Program-made: the position numbers and the translations under genes
Shown here: in pieces, positions 17,675-26,886 of the stretch
Layout of the letters: the number at the start of each line of letters is the position of its first letter
Position numbering within the stretch: position 1 is the first letter of the stretch
Assembly (NCBI GenBank): GCA_003599535.1
Contig: QZKQ01000089.1
Span: 1-48,188 of the forward strand
Reading direction: 5' to 3'
From: Candidatus Zixiibacteriota bacterium
GTDB lineage: Bacteria; Electryoneota; B3-LCP
DNA length: 48,188 nt
Notes under the pieces: model-generated
What the model saw: the letters and a program-made list of their open reading frames with translations, nothing else
What the model was told of the DNA's origin: nothing
Database searches by the model: none

Positions 17675-18457
17675 ATGAACTCCTTCGCCGGGAAACTGGT
17701 GCTCATCACCGGCGCCTCTGCCGGAATCGGCTACCAGACGGCGCTGGATTTCGCCGCCCGGCGCGCCGATCTGATCCTGGTGGCGCGGCGCCGGGAACGG
17801 CTGGAAGAGCTGGCTGGGAAAGTGCAGCAGAGCGGCGGCACCGCGGAAATCCTGCCCTGCGACCTGGCCGCCGCCGAAGCCCGCGCGGAACTGCTCGAAG
17901 ACCTGATCCGGCGCGGCCGCATCCCTGACGTCCTGATCAACAATGCCGGATACGGCAATTACCGCCCCTTCCTGGAAGAAGCCCCCGCCGACATCTTTCG
18001 CCTCATGGCCGTCAATTATGAAGCCCCGGCCCACCTGATGCGCGTCCTGATCCCGGAGATGGTGAAACGCGGCTCGGGGGCGGTGGTGAACGTCTCTTCC
18101 ACCGCCGGCATGGTGGCGATTCCCATGATGGCCCCCTACTGCGCCGCCAAGTCGGCCCTGCGCGCCCTGACCGAGGCGGTGGCCTACGAGCTGGCTGGAT
18201 CGGGCGTCACGGTGCACCTGGTCAACCCCGGGCCGGTGGATACCGAGTTCTTCGACGCCGGGGTATGGCAGGGGCGCCGCCCCGGCCGCAAGGCCGGAGT
18301 GCGCCAGGCCTCCCAAGTCATCCGGGAGGCCATCATCAACCGGCGCACGATCAGTTACGTGCCCCCCCGGCGCGGACTAATCGTCTACGCCTTCAATCTG
18401 TTGGGGCCGCTGGGCCGTTGGGCGGTGCAACGGCGCCAGAGCCGCCGCTGTTCGTAG
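17675..18457 (+). CDS. Short-chain dehydrogenase/reductase
   Basis: 260 residues, classical SDR. The nucleotide-binding 'TGASAGIG' is at 12-19, with basic residues after beta-2 (VARRRER), which favours NADP(H); 'NNAG' is at 89-92; the catalytic Ser is in 'VNVSS' (142), with Tyr155 and Lys159 in 'YCAAK'. The C-terminus is basic (RRQSRRCS). It reduces a carbonyl or oxidises an alcohol; family members of this shape include fatty-acid and sugar reductases, and no substrate is implied by the neighbours. It begins 4 bases after the PfkB gene. Confidence 0.88.
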   Translation: MNSFAGKLVLITGASAGIGYQTALDFAARRADLILVARRRERLEELAGKVQQSGGTAEILPCDLAAAEARAELLEDLIRRGRIPDVLINNAGYGNYRPFLEEAPADIFRLMAVNYEAPAHLMRVLIPEMVKRGSGAVVNVSSTAGMVAIPMMAPYCAAKSALRALTEAVAYELAGSGVTVHLVNPGPVDTEFFDAGVWQGRRPGRKAGVRQASQVIREAIINRRTISYVPPRRGLIVYAFNLLGPLGRWAVQRRQSRRCS

Positions 18458-18467
18458 CAGGAAAACG

Positions 18468-19580
18468 ATGTCCGCCGATTTCACCAACCGTCGCGATAAC
18501 CCCTACGCCCCGGACGATCTGCCCGCGGAAATCTACCGCAGCAGCTTCCGCGATTCCTCTGAAGCCATCATGATCACGGATCGCGACGGAGTCATCGTGG
18601 ACGTCAATCCCGCCTTCGAGAGCATCTACGGGTATACCCGCGAAGAAGTCCTGGGGCACACTCCCCGGATCCTGCGCCACTCCTCCACCAGCCCGGAAAC
18701 CTACCGCCGCATGTGGGAGCAGATCCTGAACCCGGCTTCCGGCGCCTGGAAGGGGGAAATCGTCAATCGCCGCAAGAACGGCGATTCCATCCCCGTGCTG
18801 CTGGCCATCACTCCCATCCGCGATGCCGCCGGAGACATTACCCATTACATGGGCCTGGCCCTCGATATTTCCGAGCAACGCCGCCTGGAAGCCCGCATCG
18901 AACGCCTGCGCCGCGAGAACGGGGCCACCCTGCGCCACGAAATGCGCAACCTCCTGGCCGGCGTCACCGGCTATTTGGAACTGGCCCGCCGCCACGCCGA
19001 ACCGGTCCCTCCGCGGGTGGACCGCTTCCTGGAATCGGCGGAGAATTCCGTCATCTCCACCCTGAAAGTCCTGAACGCCCTGCGCGAGTTGGAGTACTTC
19101 GAGCAGGGCTGCGAGCCGCTCGACCGCCGCCTCCTCCACGTGGAAGAGGTGCTGCGACGCGCCGCCGATCACCTGTCGCCCCTGGCCCGCCGGACCGGCG
19201 CCCGCATCGTCATCACCAACCGCGCCGCCCGAGACCAGGTCTTCGCCGATCCGGCCCGGCTGGAACTGGTATTCGTCAACCTGCTGAAGAACGCTTTGGA
19301 GCACGTGGCGGGGATCCCGGGAGAGGATGTGGACGTTCTCATTTCAGGGGAGGAAGGCCGTCTGGCCGTGGCCATTCACAACGGCGGCGAGACGGTGCCT
19401 CCGGAACGTCTGGCCACCTTCTTCGAGCGGTTCAATACGACCAAGAAGGAGATGGGCGGCACGGGCCTGGGGACCACCTACGCCGAGGCCATTACCCGGG
19501 CCCATGGCGGCGACGTGCGAGTGACCTCCCGAGACGGGGAAGGCACCACCGTGACGGTGCTCCTGTCCCGCCCTTCCTGA
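18468..19580 (+). CDS. Cytoplasmic PAS sensor histidine kinase
   Basis: 370 residues without a membrane span. A PAS domain covers about 20-137 (EAIMITDRDGVIVDVNPAFE; 'ITHYMGLALDISEQ' as the PAC end). A short coiled coil leads to the H-box 'LRHEMRNLLAGVTGYLEL' with the phospho-accepting H157, then N-box 'VFVNLLKNALEHV', G1 'IHNGGETV' and G2 'GGTGLGTTYA'. It would sense an internal ligand or redox state and phosphorylate a response regulator. No regulator gene is adjacent, so it is an orphan. It starts 10 bases after the SDR gene. Confidence 0.88.
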   Translation: MSADFTNRRDNPYAPDDLPAEIYRSSFRDSSEAIMITDRDGVIVDVNPAFESIYGYTREEVLGHTPRILRHSSTSPETYRRMWEQILNPASGAWKGEIVNRRKNGDSIPVLLAITPIRDAAGDITHYMGLALDISEQRRLEARIERLRRENGATLRHEMRNLLAGVTGYLELARRHAEPVPPRVDRFLESAENSVISTLKVLNALRELEYFEQGCEPLDRRLLHVEEVLRRAADHLSPLARRTGARIVITNRAARDQVFADPARLELVFVNLLKNALEHVAGIPGEDVDVLISGEEGRLAVAIHNGGETVPPERLATFFERFNTTKKEMGGTGLGTTYAEAITRAHGGDVRVTSRDGEGTTVTVLLSRPS

Positions 19581-19611
19581 ACCGATCCCCTCTTTTCATG
19601 CGAGGTAATAG

Positions 19612-20007
19612 ATGAAGGTGACCCGTCTTATCGTGATGCTGTGCGGCGCCGGGCTGCTGCTGACCCTGCTGGGCTGCGCCGGCACCCGGAAGAACGATCC
19701 CAACGTCCTGGCCCGGTCGCAGCGGGTGCAGGCGGCCATGAGCGACATCGCCTCGGCCGTGGATCGCTACCAGGACGAACACGGCTACTTCCCCAAGGGC
19801 ATGGCCACCCTGCGCGAAACCGGCTACCTGTCCATCATGCCGGACCTGACGCGAGAGTGGAACTTTGATTATCGCACCGACGGCGGCCAAGTGATGATGG
19901 TGGAAGCCGTCAGCACCGGGCTGATGCCCGACGGGGAGGGGCGGCGCATCCAGTTCCGCGTTCCGGACGACCACTGGACAGGCTACGGAATTGACGACTG
20001 GCCGTAG
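19612..20007 (+). CDS. Pseudopilin-like lipoprotein
   Basis: 131 residues. The signal peptide ends in a lipobox (LLTLLGC, Cys22). The mature part 'AMSDIASAVDRYQDEHGYFP' followed by 'LRETGYL' and 'WNFDYRTDGGQV' resembles the globular part of type II secretion major pseudopilins (GspG), in which a helix with ALDxYxxDxGxYP is followed by a beta-rich end. Here the pilin N-terminal helix is replaced by a lipoprotein anchor. It is the last gene of the run from 16765, with a terminator 24 bases on. Function unknown; it may be a periplasmic sensor input or envelope factor. Confidence 0.65.
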   Translation: MKVTRLIVMLCGAGLLLTLLGCAGTRKNDPNVLARSQRVQAAMSDIASAVDRYQDEHGYFPKGMATLRETGYLSIMPDLTREWNFDYRTDGGQVMMVEAVSTGLMPDGEGRRIQFRVPDDHWTGYGIDDWP

Positions 20008-20030
20008 ATCGAGAAGTAAAACCATGAGAA

Positions 20031-20060
20031 ACGGCGATGCTCCGCGCATCGCCGTTTTTA
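20031..20060 (+). terminator. Rho-independent terminator between convergent units
   Basis: A 10-bp perfect stem (ACGGCGATGC at 20031-20040, GCATCGCCGT at 20046-20055) with a 5-base loop and TTTTTA. The A-rich 5' side (AGAAA) may let it act weakly for the minus strand too, where mlaF ends at 20077. Confidence 0.88.
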
Positions 20061-20076
20061 TTGTCAACCATGGGTA

Positions 20077-20913
20077 CTATTCCGGCATGACTTTGCTGCG
20101 CAGCTTGACCCGCTTGGGAACGGGGTGCCGTATGATGCCGGGATCGGGGTTGGCCGCTACCACGGCCGTCTGCTTGATGGGGCCTTCGGCGCGGCCTTCG
20201 ATGAACTGCCGGACCACCTCGTCGGTGGTGTTGCGCACCTGGTCGGGAGTGCCGTCGAAGATGATCACCCCCCGGTGCAGCATGACGATGCGGTCGGCGA
20301 TCTTGTAGGCGGAGGTCATGTCGTGGGTCACCACAATGGTGGTCACCTTCAGCCGCTCGTTTAAACGGATGATGAGGTTGTTGATGACGTCGGCGTTGAT
20401 GGGATCCAGGCCGGTGGTCGGCTCGTCGTAGAGCACGTACTCCGGGCTCATGGCGATGGCCCGGGCCAGCCCCACGCGCTTCTTCATGCCCCCGGACAGC
20501 TCCGCCGGCTTCAGGTTTTCAGTGCCCGGCAGGTCCACCAGGGCCAGTTTTTCCGCCACGATGCGGGAAATCTCTTCTTCGGACTTGGTGGTGTGCTCCC
20601 ACAACCCCAGGGCGATGTTCTCGTAGACGGTCATGGAATCGAACAGCGCGGCGCTCTGAAAGAGCACCCCGAACTTCTGCCGGACGCGGTACACGTCCTG
20701 CTCCTGAAGGGTGACGAGGTCCTCTCCATCAATCAAGACCTGGCCGGAATCCGGAGGCATCAGGGCGGTAATGAGCTTCAGCATGACGCTCTTGCCGCAC
20801 CCGGAACGTCCGATGATGACCACGGATTCGCCGGTGCGGATGACCAGGTTGACGCCGCGCAGGACCGGTTTCTGGGGGCCGAAGGACTTGACCAGGTTGC
20901 GTATTTCGATCAT
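20077..20913 (-). CDS. mlaF: MlaF-like ABC transporter ATPase
   Basis: 278 residues from the ATG at 20913 (MIEIRNLVKSFG); upstream in-frame codons would overlap mlaE. Walker A 'GRSGCGKS' is at 35-42, the signature 'LSGGMKK' at 139-145 and Walker B 'YVLYDEPTTGLDP' at 159-171. The signature with MKKR and the sequence around it match the Mla/Ttg2 subfamily, which powers phospholipid movement between inner and outer membranes. A C-terminal extension of about 45 residues resembles the 'handshake' tail that binds the neighbouring MlaF. It begins 11 bases after mlaE. No MlaD (MCE) gene adjoins them. Confidence 0.88.
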   Translation of the reverse strand: MIEIRNLVKSFGPQKPVLRGVNLVIRTGESVVIIGRSGCGKSVMLKLITALMPPDSGQVLIDGEDLVTLQEQDVYRVRQKFGVLFQSAALFDSMTVYENIALGLWEHTTKSEEEISRIVAEKLALVDLPGTENLKPAELSGGMKKRVGLARAIAMSPEYVLYDEPTTGLDPINADVINNLIIRLNERLKVTTIVVTHDMTSAYKIADRIVMLHRGVIIFDGTPDQVRNTTDEVVRQFIEGRAEGPIKQTAVVAANPDPGIIRHPVPKRVKLRSKVMPE

Positions 20914-20924
20914 GGATTGGCACG

Positions 20925-21695
20925 TTAGAAGAAAATGGTCGCCAGGAGATAGTCCGCGATCAGGATCAGGACGGCGGACAGCACGAAGGAGCGGATGGTG
21001 GATCGTCCCACCCCTTCCGCTCCTCCTTCGGTGCGGAAACCAATGTGACACCCCACCAGGGAAATAATGCCGCCGAACACGAACGCCTTAATCAGTCCGG
21101 CGATGATGTCGAACACCCGGAAGAATTTGGGGATCTCGCTGAAGAACGTGGCCGTGGGGATGTCCAACAGCAGCAGGGCCACCAGCCAGGCGCCGGCAAT
21201 GGCGGTGAAGTCCGCCAGGGTGACCAGCGCCGGCATCATGAACAGCGCGGCGAAGAAGCGCGGCACCGCCAGGTAGCGCACCGAGTTGATGGCCAGGGAC
21301 TCCAGCGCGTCAATCTGTTCCGTGACCCGCATGGTGCCCAGTTCTGCGGCGATGGAGGCGCCCACCCGCCCGGCCAGGATCAGCGCCGTCAGCACCGGCC
21401 CCAGTTCGATCACCACCGCCTTGAACGTGGCCAGCCCCAGGTAGCGCAGGGGAACGTAGCCCTCGATCTGGTAGTTGGTCTGCCAGGCCGACACCGCCCC
21501 GGTAAAGGCCCCCACCATGATGACGATGGGAATGGAGTTGTACCCGATGTTGATGGCCTGCTCGAAGAACAGGTCGCGATCCTTGAACACCCGGGGAGAA
21601 AATCGCAGGATTCTCCCCAGCAGGAGAAACAGGCCTCCCGCTTCGCGGATGAAATTCAGAACGGCTCGCCCCAGGTGGGCGATGGCGTCGAGCAT
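20925..21695 (-). CDS. mlaE: MlaE-like permease
   Basis: 256 residues, five to six hydrophobic spans. The central 'LGPVLTALILAGRVGASIAAELG' region and 'TEQIDALESLAI' are the hallmarks of MlaE/YrbE permeases of MCE transport systems. Together with MlaF it would form the inner-membrane part of an ABC lipid transporter. Gene order on the minus strand is fusion barrel protein, mlaE, mlaF; the spacer of 67 bases before it has no clear promoter, so it may be read through from upstream. Confidence 0.88.
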   Translation of the reverse strand: MLDAIAHLGRAVLNFIREAGGLFLLLGRILRFSPRVFKDRDLFFEQAINIGYNSIPIVIMVGAFTGAVSAWQTNYQIEGYVPLRYLGLATFKAVVIELGPVLTALILAGRVGASIAAELGTMRVTEQIDALESLAINSVRYLAVPRFFAALFMMPALVTLADFTAIAGAWLVALLLLDIPTATFFSEIPKFFRVFDIIAGLIKAFVFGGIISLVGCHIGFRTEGGAEGVGRSTIRSFVLSAVLILIADYLLATIFF

Positions 21696-21762
21696 GGGAT
21701 AACCCCAAGGGCGGCGGTTCCCCGCCGGCCGTTATGCCGATCCCCGGCATGGTATGGTGGCC

Positions 21763-24700
21763 TTAGAACTCGGCCCCCAGAGACAGGAAGTAGCGCGGCT
21801 TGTCGGTACGGTCCCAGTACGTTCTCCAGGCCACGTCCCAGCGGATCAGGAAGATGCCCAGGTTGACCCGGGCGCCCAACCCGTAAGCCATCATCAGGTC
21901 GTTTAAGGTCACATCCCCGGCGGGGGTGCGGGTCGTGCCGCGGAAGTCGTCGTTTTCCCAGGCGCCCGCCGTATCCAGGAACAGCGCGCCCCGGATGTTG
22001 CGGAAATGCAGCGGGAGCGGCCAGCCCAGCACCAGGTGGCGGATAAAGGGATAGCGGAATTCGACGTTGGCCAGGGCGAAGCGCGTCCCCTGGGCTTCGT
22101 AGTAATCCCCGCCCCGGAAGGGGGTGACGAAACTGGAATAGTAGATGTCCTGAATGGACCCTTCGATTTCGCCGCCCTGGTAGTCGCGGTTGATCCAGTT
22201 GCTTTCACCGCCCACGAAGAACTTCATGGGGTCCCGGCCTTCCGAGAATCCCGCCGTGCCCCGCATCGCCAGGGTGAAGTCCCGGCCCAGGCGGAAGTAC
22301 CGGCGGTAATCAGCCATCAAAGTCTGAAAGTCCAGGCCCCAACCAGGCGACCCGGAGATGTTGAAGTAGTCCTCCAGGTCGGGACTGACGTAGGCTGAGA
22401 TCCGGGTCCTCATGCCGTTAACCGGCCCCGTCTCGCCCCACAGGATGGTATCGTGCACGTAGGCCAGCCCGGGCATGATGACCCGCCGCTTCTCCCGGTA
22501 ACGGTATTCGTCAAATATCCAACTGTAGTCTTCCCGGTCAATGCCCGTGGCTTCCAGCGACAACTCCAGCCGCGAGAAGCGGGAGAAAGGGTATTCCGCG
22601 TACAAGTTCAGGCCGTAGTTACGGTCACGGAAGTATTCGTAGCTGTCAGTCTCCTCGTTGTACAGGTAAAAGAAGTACACGTTGTGCCGCAACCCGATGC
22701 CGTAATCCGTGCGCTTGGGGAGGTAAAAGTACAGCAACTGGACGTTGGAGTTTTCCAGGTCGGAGTAAACGTCCAGGCCGGCGTAGATCTGGTGGTTGCC
22801 CAGCACGTCGCTGAACAGAACCAAGCCCATGGCCTGCAAGCCAAAGAAGGTGGAATATCCCGCCGTGGCGTAGACGATATCCGGGGAGAACTTGGGCTTG
22901 TAGTCGTTGACCTTGTACTTGCCGTTGTCCGCCAGGTAGGCGCTGGAATCGAGGAACACCGGCTGCACCTCCGGTTCCGGCTCTTCCCGGAAGCGGTCGT
23001 CGAAGATCATGCGGCCCGCGCTTCCCGAGTTTGATCCTTCTTCCACCTGCTCCGGATGAGTGGTGGTGATCACCCCATCCCCTTCCACCGCGGCGGAATC
23101 CGCCTCCGCGGCCATTTCCACCCGCTCGCGGTGCGTCATCACCGGCTTGCCCTCCATGGGCATGGTGCGGGCCGCCACTTGTTCGGCGGAACGCTGAAGG
23201 TCGGGATCGAAGGGATCGCGCAGGTAGAAGATGTCGTACCCGGCGTCGAAGAAGCTGGAGAATGCCACGCTTCCGCTGTTCGACCAGGTGGGCTGGAAGC
23301 AGCCTGTCAGCATGTTGGTGATGGCGTGCCACTCGCCCGTATCCAGGTCGTGCAGGTAGAGGTTGTAGACGCCGTCCCGGTCGCTGATGTAGGAGAGGAC
23401 ATTGTCCTGATTGGTCCATTCCGGAGTGCGTTGGTCGTACTCGTCGAAGGTGATGCGCTGCAATCGCCCCCCGTTCTCCATGTCGGCCAGGTAGACATCG
23501 GTCTGGTGGTACTCGTGGCCGGCGATGCGGAAGCCCTCGCCGGGAACTTCCAGGTAGTCGCCCCGGTCGCTGATGAAGGTGAGATAGCGCCCGTCGGGGG
23601 ACCAGGCCGGATCCAGGTCGCTGAAGATGTCGTCCGTGACCTTGGTCAACTGCTCTTCGTCCAGGTTGACGACGTAGATGTCGGAATGCCCGTTCTTCAA
23701 TCCGACGAAGGCGATGCGCCGGCCGTCGGGGGAAAAGAAGGGGGAAAATACGCCGTCCAGGTCGAACCGCAGCGTGCGCACCACCTTGGACTTCTCCACC
23801 TCCAGGAGGTGCAGGGCGTCGCTCTTGCCCGCCTTGGAGGCGAAAGCCAGGTACTTGGAATCCGGCGACCAGGACAGGCCCGGCCGCAACCAGTGCAACT
23901 CTTCAAACTTGGCGCTGGTCTGCCCCGACAACAACTTTTTCGTGACCTTGGAGTCGCCGACGTTCATCAGGTAGATGTCGAAATAGTCGTTGCGGTCGGA
24001 CAGGTAGGCCAGTTGCTCGCCATCGGGGGAGAGGGCCGGAGAGTTATTGACGAAGTTGCCCCGCTTGCGGTGGTCGGTCAGCCGCTTGGCAATGTCTTCG
24101 GGGTATTGCAGGTCGGCCACGGTGGGCCAGTAGATCCGCTTCAACCACTGCTGCCAGCGCTTGTCCAACTCTTCGAAGTCCAGTCCCAGGGCCAGCTTGA
24201 AGCCGCGCTCCACGTCGCGGGCGCTCTTGATGCGGGAAATGAGTTCCGCGATCTTTTCCTTGCCGTAACGCTGGGACACGTAGTAGAAGATGGACTGGCC
24301 GCCCTTGTAATCCAGGAACCCGCCCAGTTCCGTCATGCGCGGCAGATAGCCGTTGATGGTGGCGTCGCGCATGAAGAAGTCCGACTCGGTATCCCAGCCG
24401 TGGCGGGATTCGTATTCCGCCAGCCCTTCAGCAAACCAGCCGGGCATGGGCATGCGCGAGAGCGAAGCCAGGATGGACCCCAAGCCGCCGCCATAAATCA
24501 TCTCCAGCATGACGGCGTGGGCCAGTTCGTGGTGCGTCACGTGGCGGAGCTGCTCGTAGGATCCTTCGTAGGGGATCACCACCCGGTTCTTGAAGAATTC
24601 CGTAAAGCCGCCCACCCCCTCTTCCGGAGTGGAAAAGGTTACGTTGGTGCCCTGAAAGTCGTTGTGCGACTGGTAGGTGACGATGGTGATGCGGTCGCGG

Positions 24701-24939
24701 AGGTCGTAGTCAAAGGAGCGGGAAATTTCGACGTAGGCTTCTTCCGCGGCATCGGCCACGAATTCCGCGATGGTGTATCCTCCCTGGTAAAAGTAGACGT
24801 CAAAATGCTCGCTCTGGAGGTAACTCCAGTCCTGGTCAAAATACTGTACCTTGTTCTTTCCGAACCCCTGGGCCTGAACCAATCCCGGGATCAGCGCCGC
24901 ACTGAGCAGGGTCAGGAAGATGTATTTGCGAAGTTGCAT
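21763..24939 (-). CDS. Peptidase-MA / beta-propeller / outer-membrane barrel fusion
   Basis: 1058 residues in three parts after a Sec signal (1-23, ending LVQAQ). (1) About 35-275: a peptidase-MA-like gluzincin with H137-E138-x-x-H141 (THHELAHAV) and a third ligand in 'GWFAEGLAEY' (E171). (2) About 290-590: a TolB-type propeller with at least five 'SPDG' blades ('ALSPDGEQLAYLSDR', 'SWSPDSKYLAFAS', 'FFSPDGRRIAFVG', 'AWSPDGRYLTFIS'). (3) From about 680: a C-terminal barrel of the D15/surface-antigen type, ending in Phe, with 'FRGTTRTPAG'-like loops. It is therefore predicted to sit in the outer membrane with protease and propeller in the periplasm or outside. It lies 22 bases after ccsA, in one run with mlaE and mlaF. 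Role unknown; envelope protein processing or assembly is a guess. Confidence 0.82.
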   Translation of the reverse strand: MQLRKYIFLTLLSAALIPGLVQAQGFGKNKVQYFDQDWSYLQSEHFDVYFYQGGYTIAEFVADAAEEAYVEISRSFDYDLRDRITIVTYQSHNDFQGTNVTFSTPEEGVGGFTEFFKNRVVIPYEGSYEQLRHVTHHELAHAVMLEMIYGGGLGSILASLSRMPMPGWFAEGLAEYESRHGWDTESDFFMRDATINGYLPRMTELGGFLDYKGGQSIFYYVSQRYGKEKIAELISRIKSARDVERGFKLALGLDFEELDKRWQQWLKRIYWPTVADLQYPEDIAKRLTDHRKRGNFVNNSPALSPDGEQLAYLSDRNDYFDIYLMNVGDSKVTKKLLSGQTSAKFEELHWLRPGLSWSPDSKYLAFASKAGKSDALHLLEVEKSKVVRTLRFDLDGVFSPFFSPDGRRIAFVGLKNGHSDIYVVNLDEEQLTKVTDDIFSDLDPAWSPDGRYLTFISDRGDYLEVPGEGFRIAGHEYHQTDVYLADMENGGRLQRITFDEYDQRTPEWTNQDNVLSYISDRDGVYNLYLHDLDTGEWHAITNMLTGCFQPTWSNSGSVAFSSFFDAGYDIFYLRDPFDPDLQRSAEQVAARTMPMEGKPVMTHRERVEMAAEADSAAVEGDGVITTTHPEQVEEGSNSGSAGRMIFDDRFREEPEPEVQPVFLDSSAYLADNGKYKVNDYKPKFSPDIVYATAGYSTFFGLQAMGLVLFSDVLGNHQIYAGLDVYSDLENSNVQLLYFYLPKRTDYGIGLRHNVYFFYLYNEETDSYEYFRDRNYGLNLYAEYPFSRFSRLELSLEATGIDREDYSWIFDEYRYREKRRVIMPGLAYVHDTILWGETGPVNGMRTRISAYVSPDLEDYFNISGSPGWGLDFQTLMADYRRYFRLGRDFTLAMRGTAGFSEGRDPMKFFVGGESNWINRDYQGGEIEGSIQDIYYSSFVTPFRGGDYYEAQGTRFALANVEFRYPFIRHLVLGWPLPLHFRNIRGALFLDTAGAWENDDFRGTTRTPAGDVTLNDLMMAYGLGARVNLGIFLIRWDVAWRTYWDRTDKPRYFLSLGAEF

Positions 24940-24961
24940 GATCGCTGTCGCCTGTTAAAGT

Positions 24962-26224
24962 TTAGGTGTACGCATGTTGTCCGCCGAAGAAGTAATTGCC
25001 GAAGAACGAAACCAGGACCATCAGGAAGCCGAAGACGGCCAGGATGGCCGCCCGGGTTCCCCGCCATTGGCGGTTGTAACGGGCGTGCAGGAAACCGGAG
25101 TAGAACAGCCAGATGATCAGCGCCCCGACTTCCTTGGGATCCCAACTCCAGAACTGCCCCCAGGCCTGCTCGGCCCAAATGGCCCCCGCGAACAGCGCGC
25201 CCACGGTGTAGAGGGGGTATCCCAGGGTGATGGCCTTGTAATTTATTTCATCCAGAAGATCCAGGTTGAAATCCATCTTGGCTATGACGTTGGCGCCCAG
25301 GTTGTACATGAAGTGGTACAGCAGCAGGAAAGAGGGCACCAGCAGCACCGCGGTCACGCCGAAAAATTCAAAGATGCGCAGGGGACTGCGCGGGGTGATG
25401 GTGAAGATTTCCAACACGTTGCCGATGCCCGCCAGCAAACCCGCCAGCAGCAGGGCCAGAGAGGTCACGGCGAAGAGGTTCGAACCGAACTGGCTGACGT
25501 CCCGCCGGCGGATGGTGTAGTGGTACACCAGGGCCAGCAGCACCGAAGCCAGCGGCAGGGCCATGCCCCAGGCAATCATGAACGCCCCCCAGGTCGTCTG
25601 CCCGCCCCCCCCGGCGAAGACCATCCGCGACGTGGGGTTGAACCCGAAGATCTTCAGCAGAACGAAGAACAGCAGGGGGAAGACCAGGTAAGCCCCCAGC
25701 CACAGCCGCAGGGCCTGGGCGGGGATGCCGGCCCGAGGATCGCGCCGGTGCACCTTCATCAGGTACACGAAACTGACCGCGCAGGCCACCACGAAGGTGC
25801 CGGACCCCAGCGCCGCCAGGGTCACGTGGATGGTCAGCCAGTAACTCTGCAACGCCGGGACCAACTGCTGGCTGACTTCCTTGGGCAGCAGCGAGGCGGT
25901 CACCATCAGCATGAACACCAGCGGAGCGATGAAGCTGCCCACCAGGGGGCGCTTATATCGCCACACCAGTACTATAAGAGATACGACCGCCATCCAGCTC
26001 ATGAGGGACATGTATTCGTACATGTTCGATAGCGGGACGTGATCGGAAGTCGTCCAGCGGACAAAAATGGCGGCAGTTTGGGGGAGAAGGCCCAGGGCCA
26101 TGAAGGCCAGGGCCAGGTCGGAGATCTTCTTGCGGCGGATGGGGATGTAGAGGCTGAAGGTGATGAAACCGGCAAAGTAAAGCCAGAAGGCCACGTAGAA
26201 GAGTTGGACGTCAAGAGTTGTCAT
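24962..26224 (-). CDS. ccsA: CcsA/ResC-type cytochrome c haem lyase subunit
   Basis: 420 residues with about ten to twelve membrane spans. The Trp-rich haem-handling motif is present (WAEQAWGQFWSWDPKE, residues about 350-365), with flanking His in 'SYWLTIHVTLAALG' and 'FLHARYN', and an N-terminal 'PLSNMYEYMS' as in CcsB/CcsA proteins. It belongs to System II cytochrome c maturation, carrying haem out and joining it to CxxCH sites. The partner ResB/CcsB gene is not in the window. The two multiheme cytochromes at 32605-34313 would need it. A 198-base spacer separates it from the upstream gene on the same strand, and nothing is recognised in that spacer. Confidence 0.88.
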   Translation of the reverse strand: MTTLDVQLFYVAFWLYFAGFITFSLYIPIRRKKISDLALAFMALGLLPQTAAIFVRWTTSDHVPLSNMYEYMSLMSWMAVVSLIVLVWRYKRPLVGSFIAPLVFMLMVTASLLPKEVSQQLVPALQSYWLTIHVTLAALGSGTFVVACAVSFVYLMKVHRRDPRAGIPAQALRLWLGAYLVFPLLFFVLLKIFGFNPTSRMVFAGGGGQTTWGAFMIAWGMALPLASVLLALVYHYTIRRRDVSQFGSNLFAVTSLALLLAGLLAGIGNVLEIFTITPRSPLRIFEFFGVTAVLLVPSFLLLYHFMYNLGANVIAKMDFNLDLLDEINYKAITLGYPLYTVGALFAGAIWAEQAWGQFWSWDPKEVGALIIWLFYSGFLHARYNRQWRGTRAAILAVFGFLMVLVSFFGNYFFGGQHAYT

Positions 26225-26422
26225 GATTGCCTGTTGCTCCGTTCAGTTGGAAGGTGGTTTGAGGTCAGCCGTGGCAGCCAGTGCGCCCGGATCGTAGTGC
26301 GAGTCGTCCAGTAAGCTGGTGCCGTTGCGCGTCGCGCCAGGCCTCTCCCCGAGTAGGGCCTTCCGGTCGCGATATCAAGGTGCGGTCATGCCTCCGTTGC
26401 GCCGATCCCCGGATTCGCCAAT

Positions 26423-26836
26423 CTATCGGTTGACAATCGTCATGATCATGTTATTGGACAGCACCCGCAGGGTGGCGGTGCAGTTGGTGCCGTCCCGGTC
26501 GCCATCCTCGGTGCCCACCCCCTGGAGCGTCACTTCGGTGGTGTTGCCGGCCACCAGGATGCTGAAGGTGCCGTAACCGTTGGCGGAGATGTTGGTCAGT
26601 TTTTCGATCCCGGCCGGATCTGCCGTAAGACCGATGAAGGAGTGGCCCCCCCCGGACAGCCAGGCCGGCATCTGATAGTATTTCTGCGCCCGGACCCCCA
26701 GTTCCATCAGGTACTCCGTGACCCGGTCCAGGTTGTTTTCCGCCACGCTATGGCTGAAGGCACCCAGAGCGACCAGCACCGCGATGCCGATAATGATGGC
26801 CCCCAGCACGATGAGCAGGAGTTGCATGGAACCCAT
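26423..26836 (-). CDS. One-pass pilin-like protein
   Basis: 137 residues from the ATG at 26836, which has AGGGGGA 4 bases before it (a second ATG three codons later lacks spacing). Residues 4-26 form one long span (QLLLIVLGAIIIGIAVLVAL), followed by a polar alpha-beta domain (SHSVAENNLDRVTEYLMELGVRAQ in part, then 'ANGYGTFSILVAGNTTE'). This resembles class III/TadE-like or pseudopilin proteins, with an N-terminal helix and soluble head, but there is no clear prepilin peptidase site (G-F/M-E). It lies 50 bases after yjbQ. Function not recognised; a bitopic inner-membrane protein facing the periplasm is likely. Confidence 0.65.
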   Translation of the reverse strand: MGSMQLLLIVLGAIIIGIAVLVALGAFSHSVAENNLDRVTEYLMELGVRAQKYYQMPAWLSGGGHSFIGLTADPAGIEKLTNISANGYGTFSILVAGNTTEVTLQGVGTEDGDRDGTNCTATLRVLSNNMIMTIVNR

Positions 26837-26886
26837 GAATCCCCCTGTATTCCCTTTTTGTACCCCGGCGCCGCCTCGTAGTTCCT

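Noticed and set aside
23056..25116. Long open frame on the plus strand (686 codons) across the fusion protease gene
   Set aside because: Val/Gly/His-rich shadow; the minus strand has signal peptide, HExxH and propeller blades.
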